DNA from: Competibacteraceae bacterium UBA6584
Lineage (GTDB): Bacteria > Pseudomonadota > Gammaproteobacteria > Competibacterales > Competibacteraceae
DNA: 14,798 nt
Direction of reading: 5' to 3'
Assembly: GCA_002433805.1 (NCBI GenBank)
Contig: DJIW01000146.1
Coordinates: 322 to 15,119 of the forward strand
Both the position numbers and the translations under genes were made by a program. The notes beneath the pieces were generated by a model, which did not search any database, had not been told where the DNA came from, and was given only the letters and a program-made list of their open reading frames with translations. Shown here piece by piece: positions 5,803 to 13,071 of the stretch (its first letter is position 1; each line of letters begins with the position of its first letter).

Positions 5803-7155
5803 GTGACCATCGACGACCCGTTTGCCCTCTCCGACGACGATCCCGGCGAGCGAACCGTCATCCGGCCGTCGCCGGGCGGCCGGCGTTCCAGCTCGCAAGA
5901 CACCCAACCGCCGCCGCCGCGCCCGGCCCCCGCGCCGCCCGAGGAGCTGGTGGCGCCGAGCGGCATGGGCCTCAATCCCCTGGAAGCCGCCGCCGCGCCC
6001 CTGCTCGGCCTGATCATGCGCTTGAAAAATACCGCCTCGCATCCCGAGCCCGAGCGCTTGCGCCAGCGGATGATCGAGGAGGTGAAGGCGTTCAGCGCCA
6101 ACGCCCGCAACGCCGGCATCGACGAGAAAACCGTGTTCCGCGCCCGCTACGTGCTGTGCACCACGCTCGATGAGGTGATCCTCAACACGCCCTGGGGCCG
6201 GGCCAGCGAATGGAGCGAAAACAGCCTGCTGATCACCTTTCACAACGAAGCCTGGGGCGGCGAGAAGTTTTTCGAACTGCTGGATGCGATCACGCCCGAT
6301 CCGCGCAAGAACCTGCACTTGCTGGAATTGATGTATCTGTGTCTGGCCTTCGGGCTTCAGGGCCGCTACCGGCTGCTGGAAAACGGGCGCGGCCGGCTGG
6401 AGGAGCAGCGGGAGCGCGCCTACAACGCCATCCGCAGCGCCCGGGGCGAGTTCGAGCGCGATCTCTCCCCGCACTGGCGCGGCGCGGTCGAACGGCGCAA
6501 CCCGCTGATCCGCTACGTTCCGCTGTGGGTGGTGGCGGGCGTGGCGGCCGCCTTGCTGCTGCTGGCCTTCGCCATCTTCAATTGGCTGCTCAACACCACC
6601 TCCGATCCGGTGCTGACCGCGCTGGCCGAGCTGCGCGGTCAAAACGTGGTGACGGTGCGGCGCGGCGGGGTCGAGGCGCGGCCGTCCGCCGTCAAGGCCG
6701 ACGCCAGTTTGGCGCAAATCACCCAAACCTTGCGCGCCTTTTTGGACCCGCAAGTCCGGCAAGGATCGGTTTCGGTCATCGAGGAGGCCAATCAAACCAC
6801 GGTGCGGCTGCGGGGCGACGGCTTGTTCGATTCCGGCAAGACCGAGGTCAAACCGGCGTTCCAAAACCTGCTCCAACAGATCGGCGCGGAAATGAACAAG
6901 GTGCAGGGCCGGGTGCTGGTCACCGGCCACAGCGACAACGTGCCGATCCGCACCCTGCAATTTCCGTCCAACTGGCACCTGTCCAAGGCCCGCGCCGACA
7001 GCGTGGTCAAGATTCTGGGCTCGACCAGCAACAACCCCGGCCGCTTCGTCAGCGAGGGCCGCGCCGACACCCAACCGATCGCCGCCAACGACACCCCGCA
7101 GAATCGAGCGCTCAACCGGCGCGTCGACATCGTCCTGTTGGCCCGGGTCAATTAG
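5803..7155 (+). CDS. tssL: T6SS inner-membrane protein TssL with C-terminal OmpA domain
   Basis: TssL (DotU/ImpK) anchors the membrane complex. The 450-residue product has a short Pro-rich N-terminus (about 20-48). A cytoplasmic DotU domain follows (about 55-235), with DEVILNTPWG, WGGEKFFELLD and LELMYLCLAFGLQGRYR. One transmembrane helix lies at about 238-262 (VPLWVVAGVAAALLLLAFAIF). The periplasmic OmpA/MotB-type peptidoglycan-binding domain includes TGHSDNVPI (from about 374), LSKARADSV and the RFVSEGRADTQPI plus NRRVDIVL end. This is the longer TssL form with built-in peptidoglycan anchoring. Translation starts at a GTG (5803), 5 nt after the tssK stop, with AAAGAG just upstream, which suggests coupling to tssK. 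Confidence 0.95.
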   Translation: MTIDDPFALSDDDPGERTVIRPSPGGRRSSSQDTQPPPPRPAPAPPEELVAPSGMGLNPLEAAAAPLLGLIMRLKNTASHPEPERLRQRMIEEVKAFSANARNAGIDEKTVFRARYVLCTTLDEVILNTPWGRASEWSENSLLITFHNEAWGGEKFFELLDAITPDPRKNLHLLELMYLCLAFGLQGRYRLLENGRGRLEEQRERAYNAIRSARGEFERDLSPHWRGAVERRNPLIRYVPLWVVAGVAAALLLLAFAIFNWLLNTTSDPVLTALAELRGQNVVTVRRGGVEARPSAVKADASLAQITQTLRAFLDPQVRQGSVSVIEEANQTTVRLRGDGLFDSGKTEVKPAFQNLLQQIGAEMNKVQGRVLVTGHSDNVPIRTLQFPSNWHLSKARADSVVKILGSTSNNPGRFVSEGRADTQPIAANDTPQNRALNRRVDIVLLARVN

Positions 7156-7164
7156 GTCGGGCTC

Positions 7165-10100
7165 ATGAAGAAGATCCTGAACGTTCTGAAAAACCCCTGG
7201 CTGATCGGTTTGACCGGTTTCGCCGCCGTCGTCGCGCTGATCTGGTATCTGGGACCGCTGATCTCGGTGGCCGGCGCGTCCCCGTTCGCCACCGACCTGG
7301 GCCGCATCATCACCATCGTGGTGTTCGGCGGCTCGATGGCGATTTACAAGGTCATTTATTACATCCAGACCTTGCGCAGCAACCGCGACATGCTGGCGGA
7401 TCTGGCCGGTCAGGTGGGCCGCGCCGGCGAACTGGGTCAAGCTGGCCCGGCCGGCGACGGCGGCGCGGCCGCCCGCGAGCGGGAAGAGAAAAAGAAAGAG
7501 CAGGACGCGGCCTCGGCCGAGGAAATCTCCACGCTGAAACAGGGCCTGAACGACGCCCTGGCGGTGCTGAAGAAAACCAAGCTCGGCGGCAAGGCCGGGC
7601 GCGGTCAATACCTGTACCAACTGCCGTGGTACATCATCATCGGCCCGCCCGGCTCCGGCAAGACCACCGCGCTGATCAACTCCGGGCTGCGTTTCCCGCT
7701 GGGCGCCGGCAAGGTGCGCGGGGTGGGCGGCACCCGCAACTGCGATTGGTGGTTCACCGACGAGGCCGTGTTGCTCGATACCGCCGGCCGCTACACCACC
7801 CAAGACAGCCACGAGGAAGTAGACCGGGCCGCCTGGCGCGGCTTTCTCGATTTGCTGAAAAAACACCGCCGCCGCCGGCCGATCAACGGCGCGTTCGTCG
7901 CCATCAGCTTGTCCGATCTGATGCAGCAGCGCGAGGAGGAGCGGGAAGCGCAGGCGCTCGCGATCAAGCAGCGGGTGCAGGAGCTGCACGAGCATTTCGG
8001 CATCCGCTTTCCGATTTACGTGCTGTTCACCAAGGCCGATCTGATCGCCGGCTTCGTCGAGTTCTTCGCCGATCTGGGCAAGGAAGAGCGGGATCAGGTC
8101 TGGGGTCTGACCTTGCCGATGGACGACCCGACCGATCCCGAAGGCGTGATCCAAGAGTTTAACGCCGAGTTCGAACGGCTGGAACAGCGCCTGAACGACC
8201 GCTTGGTGGAACGCCTGCAAGACGAGCGCGACCCGCAGCGGCGTGATCTGATTTACACCTTCCCCCAGCAGTTCGGCTCGCTGAAACCGATGGCCGAGCG
8301 CTTTCTCAAAGAGGTGTTCCGGCCCAGCCGCTTCGAGGAGCGGGTGCTGCTGCGCGGCGTTTATTTCACCAGCGGCACCCAGGAAGGCACGCCGATCGAC
8401 CGGCTGATCAGTTCGCTGGCCAACACCTTCGGCTTGCGCCGGCAGGTGCTGAGCACCTTTTCGGGCAAGGGCCGCAGCTATTTCATCACCCGCCTGCTGC
8501 GCGAGGTGATTTTCCCCGAATCCGAGCTTGCCGGCACCAACCTGCGGTTCGAGCGCTGGCGGGCCTGGATCCAGCGCGGGGCTTACGCCGCCGCCTTGCT
8601 GGTCACCGCGACGGCGGCCGGCTTGTGGCTGACCAGCTACGCCCGCAACGAACTGTACGTGCGGGCGGTGGAGAAGCAACGGATAGAAGTCGCCAACCAG
8701 CTCGCCGCGCTCTCGCCCGATCAGTCCGACCCCGCCTCCGCGCTGGCGCTGTTAGACGCCGCCCGCGCCATTCCCGGCGGCTACGAGGACCGCAACGCCG
8801 GCAAGCCCTGGCTGATGGGCTTCGGGCTGTATCAAGGCGACAAACTCGGCGGCGAAGCGCAAGCGATCTACCAGCGCCTGCTCGCCCAAGTCTTCCTGCC
8901 CCGGATCGTGCTGCGGATGGAGGAGCGGCTGCGCCAGAGCGTCGGCAACCCCACCGCGCTTTACGACACGCTCAAGGTTTATCTGATGATGGACGACGCC
9001 GAGCGCTTCGACGCCAAAACCGTCAAGGCGTGGCTGGAGCAGGAATGGCAAAACTATCTGCCCCGCGGCGTCGACCGGCAGCAGCGGGAGCGCCTGGTCG
9101 GCCATCTCGACGCCTTGCTCGAACAAGCCCCGCTGAAATCGCCCATCGCGCTGGATGCCGCCCTGATTCAGAACAGCCGCGCCTTTCTCAACCAAACGCC
9201 GCTCGCCCAGCGGATCTACGAACGGCTCAAGCAGCGCCAGCGCGCCGCCGGCAACCCGCCGGACATCGGCTTGACCGCCGCAGCCGGTCCGGACACGCCC
9301 CGGGTGTTCGAACGCAAGAGCGGCCAGCCGCTCGGCGAGGGCGTGTCCGGCCTTTACAGCTACAACGGCTACTATCAGTTTTTCCTCAATGAAAGCCCGA
9401 AGCTGTTGGACCAGCTCGCCGACGAGAGCTGGATTCTCGGACCTTCAGCCCAAGTCTCGACCAACCCGGCCGAGCGCCAGCAAGTCGCCGACACCCTTTG
9501 CCGGCTTTATCTCGCCGACTATCAGCGGCTGTGGCAAGAGCTGCTCGGCGATATCAAGATCAAGGAATTCAACAATCCGGACGCGGCCTTGGACATCTTG
9601 CAGGTCCTGTCCGGACCGACCTCGCCGATTCAAACGATATTCAAGACCATCGCCCGCGAAACCGCCCTGGACCGCCCGCCGCCCGCGCCGCCCGCCGAAC
9701 CGCCGCCGCCCGATCAATCGCTGACGGAAAAAATCGCCGGCATCATCAACAAGCCGCAAACCGCCGAGGCGGACAAACCTCTCAACTGCGGCGTCGAACC
9801 GCGCTTGCTGGGCCTCAACAGCCAATACGGCCGGGAAATCGGCGGCCCCGAGGGCTCGATTCCTCCGCTCGATAAGACTCTCTCCGCGCTCAACGACCTC
9901 TACGGCCACCTGAACGCCATCGGCCGGGCGCGCGCATCCAGTCCGGATGGAACGGTCGCGCAAAATCTCAAGGATCAATTCACGGCGGTGGCCAACCAGC
10001 TTCAAGTCGAGGCGGCCCGCAAGCCGCCGCCGTTCAACACCCTGCTCGCCAAGCTGGCGCTGGACAGCATCGAGAGCGTCCGCAGCCTGCGCGACCGGCT

Positions 10101-10902
10101 CAACGCCCAATGGAAAGCGGCTCAAATTGCCGCTTTTTTTCAGGACAATCTGAACGGCCGCTACCCGTTCGTGCGCAGCGCCATTCAATGGAGCGGCGCG
10201 GGGCCGGCCGGAGGCGGAACCGCGGCGGCGCCGGCCAACACCATTCAATGGGTCGGCCAAAACGCCAGCCCCGGCGCGGGCCGCGCCGTCCAAGGTCCGC
10301 CGGACGCCTCGCTGGCGGCATTCGGCCGTTTTTTCGGTCCCAACGGTCTGCTCGACAGTTTTTTCAAACAGCACTTGCAAGCCCACGTCGACACCTCGCA
10401 AGGCGTCTGGCGCTGGCGCGGCCCGACCGGCCCGGAACAAACCATCTCACCCGAGGCCCTGCAACTTTTTCAGCGCGCCGCCGCCGTGCGGGCCAGCCTG
10501 TTCGGCGGCGGTCAGACTCCGGCGGTGCGCTTCCAACTGACGCCGCTGGAGCTGAGCGGCGACATCAGCCAGGCGGTGATCGGCGTGGACGGCCAGACGC
10601 TGGCGTATGCCGCCGGCCAAGCCGCGCGGCCCGCCGACTTGCAATGGACCGGCGCATCCGGTCAAGCCCGGCTCCAATTTTCGATGGCCGGCGGCGGCAA
10701 CCCGCTGCAATTCAGCGAAACCGGTCCCTGGGCGTGGTTCAAGCTGCTCGATCAAGCCCAGATGCAACCGCTCGGCGAGGCCCAGTTTCGGGTGGCGTTT
10801 CAACTGGCTGGCCGGCAAGCGGTCTACGAGCTGCGCACCGGCGGCGGCAACCCTTTTCGCCTGCGGGAATTGGAAAAATTTCAGTGTCCGGAGCAGCTAT
10901 AA
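7165..10902 (+). CDS. tssM: T6SS inner-membrane protein TssM (IcmF family)
   Basis: TssM spans the periplasm and joins TssL to the outer-membrane lipoprotein TssJ. The 1245-residue product has two N-terminal membrane helices (about 13-33 and 48-67). A charged Gly/Ala/Glu-rich linker precedes a cytoplasmic NTPase-like domain with an intact Walker A GPPGSGKT (160-167) and a DTAGRY motif (205-210). The third helix is at about 473-490, followed by the large periplasmic IcmF-related region. A Pro-rich insert (PPPAPPAEPPPPD) lies near residue 838. The C-terminal region (FGRFFGPNGLLDSFF, GVWRWR) is typical and complete. The length is slightly above most relatives. The ATG at 7165 follows tssL by 9 nt with an AGGTCGGG ribosome site. 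The stop overlaps a following ATG (TAATG). Confidence 0.95.
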   Translation: MKKILNVLKNPWLIGLTGFAAVVALIWYLGPLISVAGASPFATDLGRIITIVVFGGSMAIYKVIYYIQTLRSNRDMLADLAGQVGRAGELGQAGPAGDGGAAAREREEKKKEQDAASAEEISTLKQGLNDALAVLKKTKLGGKAGRGQYLYQLPWYIIIGPPGSGKTTALINSGLRFPLGAGKVRGVGGTRNCDWWFTDEAVLLDTAGRYTTQDSHEEVDRAAWRGFLDLLKKHRRRRPINGAFVAISLSDLMQQREEEREAQALAIKQRVQELHEHFGIRFPIYVLFTKADLIAGFVEFFADLGKEERDQVWGLTLPMDDPTDPEGVIQEFNAEFERLEQRLNDRLVERLQDERDPQRRDLIYTFPQQFGSLKPMAERFLKEVFRPSRFEERVLLRGVYFTSGTQEGTPIDRLISSLANTFGLRRQVLSTFSGKGRSYFITRLLREVIFPESELAGTNLRFERWRAWIQRGAYAAALLVTATAAGLWLTSYARNELYVRAVEKQRIEVANQLAALSPDQSDPASALALLDAARAIPGGYEDRNAGKPWLMGFGLYQGDKLGGEAQAIYQRLLAQVFLPRIVLRMEERLRQSVGNPTALYDTLKVYLMMDDAERFDAKTVKAWLEQEWQNYLPRGVDRQQRERLVGHLDALLEQAPLKSPIALDAALIQNSRAFLNQTPLAQRIYERLKQRQRAAGNPPDIGLTAAAGPDTPRVFERKSGQPLGEGVSGLYSYNGYYQFFLNESPKLLDQLADESWILGPSAQVSTNPAERQQVADTLCRLYLADYQRLWQELLGDIKIKEFNNPDAALDILQVLSGPTSPIQTIFKTIARETALDRPPPAPPAEPPPPDQSLTEKIAGIINKPQTAEADKPLNCGVEPRLLGLNSQYGREIGGPEGSIPPLDKTLSALNDLYGHLNAIGRARASSPDGTVAQNLKDQFTAVANQLQVEAARKPPPFNTLLAKLALDSIESVRSLRDRLNAQWKAAQIAAFFQDNLNGRYPFVRSAIQWSGAGPAGGGTAAAPANTIQWVGQNASPGAGRAVQGPPDASLAAFGRFFGPNGLLDSFFKQHLQAHVDTSQGVWRWRGPTGPEQTISPEALQLFQRAAAVRASLFGGGQTPAVRFQLTPLELSGDISQAVIGVDGQTLAYAAGQAARPADLQWTGASGQARLQFSMAGGGNPLQFSETGPWAWFKLLDQAQMQPLGEAQFRVAFQLAGRQAVYELRTGGGNPFRLRELEKFQCPEQL

Positions 10903-10950
10903 TGTTTAATCCCGAGTTCGCTCCATAAGTCGGTAGGGAACAGGCCCGTT

Positions 10951-11745
10951 ATGTTTGGAAGCACTTCGACCTCCGAACCCGCCATCCGGCCCGCCACCGG
11001 CTTTTTCGGTAAATTGCCCGGCCGGGGCGACTTCATCGGCCGCCATCTGCCCAAATCGTTCCTCGATCCTTGGGATGCTTGGCTGCAAGAGAGCATCGCC
11101 AAAAGCCGCCTTCAGTTGGGCGGAGGCTGGCGCGAGTGTTATTGCACCAGCCCTATCTGGCGGTTCGCGCTCGGCTCGGGCGTCTGCGGGCCAACGGCCT
11201 ACGCCGGCATCCTGATGCCCAGCGTCGACCGGGTGGGCCGTTACTATCCGCTGGCCATCGCCGTCCCGCTGGAGCGGGACCGGCCGTTGCTCGCGCTGCC
11301 GGTCGCCGCCGAACCCTGGTTCCAGCAAGCCGAGCGACTGGCGCTGTTCGGGCTCGATCTGGACCGCTTGGATTTGGACGACTTCAGCCGCCAAGTCGAG
11401 GCGCTGGGCGGTCCCCCGACCCTCCTTGCTCCGCCCATCGCGGATGCGTCGGCCGGCGCGCCCTGGTATTGTCCGCTGTCGGACGCGCCGGATGCGGGGT
11501 CGCTCGCGCCGTTACTGGCTGATGCGCTGTTGCAACGGCTGTTTTCTCACATCAGTCTGTGGTGGACCGAAGGGTCCGAGCAAGTCGCCCGCTGCCTGCT
11601 GATCTGCGATGGCTTGCCGCCGGTCAGCGGTTTTGTGGCGTTGCTGGCCGGCGAATGGAGTCAATGGGGCTGGCGTGAACAACCGTTCGCCGGCGTTGCT
11701 TGCTCCCGCGAGGGAAAGCCGTCCGCTGAGGAGAATCGAGCATGA
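10951..11745 (+). CDS. tagF: T6SS post-translational regulator TagF
   Basis: TagF represses T6SS assembly after translation; in Pseudomonas aeruginosa it acts on Fha1. The 264-residue product begins its homology with GFFGKLPGRGDFIGRHLPKSFLDPWDAWLQ (residues 17-46). It continues with SPIWRFALGSGVCGP, then GILMPSVDRVGRYYPL and the SLWWTEG motif near the C-terminus, all typical of the family. The length is at the upper end of stand-alone TagF proteins. The start ATG lies 48 nt after tssM, with an AGGGA ribosome site at a rather long 11-nt spacing. The stop overlaps the pppA start (ATGA at 11742-11745), so the two are probably translationally coupled. The pairing of a repressor with the phosphatase is functional context from known TagF-PppA gene fusions and neighbours. 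Confidence 0.93.
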   Translation: MFGSTSTSEPAIRPATGFFGKLPGRGDFIGRHLPKSFLDPWDAWLQESIAKSRLQLGGGWRECYCTSPIWRFALGSGVCGPTAYAGILMPSVDRVGRYYPLAIAVPLERDRPLLALPVAAEPWFQQAERLALFGLDLDRLDLDDFSRQVEALGGPPTLLAPPIADASAGAPWYCPLSDAPDAGSLAPLLADALLQRLFSHISLWWTEGSEQVARCLLICDGLPPVSGFVALLAGEWSQWGWREQPFAGVACSREGKPSAEENRA

Positions 11746-12557
11746 CTGACAACAAAGCCTTTCAATGGTCGTCCGCCGGTCGCAGTCATGTCGGCATGGT
11801 CCGGTCGATCAACGAGGACGCCTGCCTGGTCCTGCCCGAAGTCGGTCTTTGGGCGGTCGCCGACGGGATGGGCGGCCATGAAGCCGGCGATATCGCCAGT
11901 CAGATGATCGTCGAGACCTTGCAGCAAATTCCGCCGCCGGCGGATTGGGACAGCTTTCTGACTTCGGTGCGGGCCGGGCTCAAGGACGTCAACCGGCGCT
12001 TGCGCGAGGAATCGGCCCAGCGCTACCACCACCGCACCATCGGCAGCACGGTCGTGGTGCTGCTGTTGCACGGCGGTCGATGCGCGTGCCTTTGGGCGGG
12101 CGACAGCCGCATCTACCGCATGCAAAACGGTCAGTTGCAACAGCTGACGCGCGATCACAGCCACGTCCAAGAACTGGTCGATCAAGGCTTGATCGCCTTT
12201 GAGGACGCGCACCGCCATCCGCTGGCCAACGTGATCACCCGCGCGGTCGGGTCGGCGGACGATTTGCCGATCGATGAGGCGATCTATCCGCTGCAGGCCG
12301 GGGATATGTTTCTGCTCTGCAGCGACGGGCTCAATAAAACCGTCAGCGACGAGGAAATCGCCCGGCTGCTGGCGCACAGCAATTACAACAGCCAGGAAGC
12401 GGTCAAGGCGTTCATCCATCTTGCCCTGATGCGGGACGCCAGCGACAACGTCACCACCGTGGTGGTGAACGTCACCGAAGCGGCGGCGTCTCAAACGCCG
12501 GCTCGAACCGCCGAAACTCTGGAAAATCAGATTCCGCCGGATTGGTACTTGCAGTGA
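11742..12557 (+). CDS. pppA: PP2C-family Ser/Thr protein phosphatase PppA (T6SS control)
   Basis: This 271-residue protein is a stand-alone PP2C phosphatase. In characterised systems PppA removes the phosphothreonine on Fha1 placed by PpkA, shutting off T6SS assembly. The metal-binding aspartates are all present: D26 in RSINEDA, D41 in VADGMGGHEAGD, D195 in CSDGL and D235 in SDNVTTVVV. The GDSRIYRM and LTRDHS motifs also fit. It should therefore be catalytically active. No signal peptide or membrane segment is seen, so it should act in the cytoplasm. The ATG is preceded by GAGGAG (11728-11733, 8-nt spacing) inside tagF, and the start overlaps the tagF stop. It is the last gene of the T6SS right arm. 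The matching kinase gene ppkA is not in the window. Confidence 0.93.
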   Translation: MTDNKAFQWSSAGRSHVGMVRSINEDACLVLPEVGLWAVADGMGGHEAGDIASQMIVETLQQIPPPADWDSFLTSVRAGLKDVNRRLREESAQRYHHRTIGSTVVVLLLHGGRCACLWAGDSRIYRMQNGQLQQLTRDHSHVQELVDQGLIAFEDAHRHPLANVITRAVGSADDLPIDEAIYPLQAGDMFLLCSDGLNKTVSDEEIARLLAHSNYNSQEAVKAFIHLALMRDASDNVTTVVVNVTEAAASQTPARTAETLENQIPPDWYLQ

Positions 12558-12573
12558 CGCGCCGGCGCGTTTT
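12557..12573. terminator. possible weak terminator between convergent pppA and the DUF934 gene
   Basis: A 14-bp perfect palindrome, ACGCGCCGGCGCGT (12557-12570), starts at the last base of the pppA stop codon and runs into a TTTT (12570-12573). The usable stem is short (5 bp with a 4-nt loop). The gap between the two convergent genes is only 28 bp, so this is the only candidate terminator, and it may not be strong. Confidence 0.35.
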
Positions 12574-12585
12574 GACCGACGCGCT

Positions 12586-13071
12586 TCAGCGCAAGCGCCG
12601 GTAGAGCGGCTGCGGTTGATCCACCGCCGGTTGATAGCTCTCGCTGAACTCGCCGAAGGCGGTCAAGGCGTCTTCCAGGCTGCGGTCCTCCCGCAGTTCG
12701 AACACATCGAAACCGCTGCGCGCCATGAAAAACAGCTGATCGCGCAGCACGTCTCCGACCGCCCGCAGCTCGCCTCGGTAGCCGTGGCGCTCGCGCAGCA
12801 ACCGCGCCTGGGAATACGCGCGCCCGTCGGCGAACTTGGGGAATTCCAGCGCCACGACCGCGAACTTCGGTAAATCCTCGGCCAGAACAGCCACGTCGGC
12901 GGTATTCGGCAAGCGGACGCCCACCGATTCCGCCCGCGCCAGCAGCGCCGCTCGCTCCCGTTGCCAGCGCGCCAGCGAAACGATGATCGCCCCGTCCGGC
13001 AACTCGGCCTCGTCGGCGACATGTTGCCAGCGGTCCTCGACGATCCGCCGATCTTTAATAACCGACCGCAT
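12586..13071 (-). CDS. DUF934 family protein, sulfite reductase partner gene
   Basis: This 161-residue protein belongs to the DUF934 family, whose genes commonly lie directly downstream of cysI-type sulfite reductases in proteobacteria. A role in assimilatory sulfite reduction is inferred from that association; the biochemical function is not established. Recognisable segments are IIVSLARWQRER (about 29-40), the VRLPNTADVAVLAEDLPKF stretch, then EFPKFADGRAYSQARLLRER and VLRDQLFFMARSGFDVFELR. No signal peptide or membrane helix is seen. The ATG at 13069-13071 was chosen because homology begins with MRSVIKDRRIVEDRW. The frame stays open further upstream, but there it is antisense-like shadow of cysI. 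The gene overlaps the 3' end of cysI by 17 nt in a different frame, which points to translational coupling. Confidence 0.88.
   Translation of the reverse strand: MRSVIKDRRIVEDRWQHVADEAELPDGAIIVSLARWQRERAALLARAESVGVRLPNTADVAVLAEDLPKFAVVALEFPKFADGRAYSQARLLRERHGYRGELRAVGDVLRDQLFFMARSGFDVFELREDRSLEDALTAFGEFSESYQPAVDQPQPLYRRLR

Noticed and set aside
6210..8162. A 650-codon plus-strand frame overlapping tssL and tssM
   Set aside because: Its product is Arg/Gly/Ala-rich with no family signature, while the overlapped frames encode well-conserved TssL and TssM.
5674..8679. A 1001-codon open frame on the minus strand, antisense to tssK, tssL and tssM
   Set aside because: It mirrors three clear T6SS genes and has the low-complexity Gly/Gln/Val/Leu/Ala-rich composition of a GC-rich antisense shadow. 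It shows no recognisable domain.
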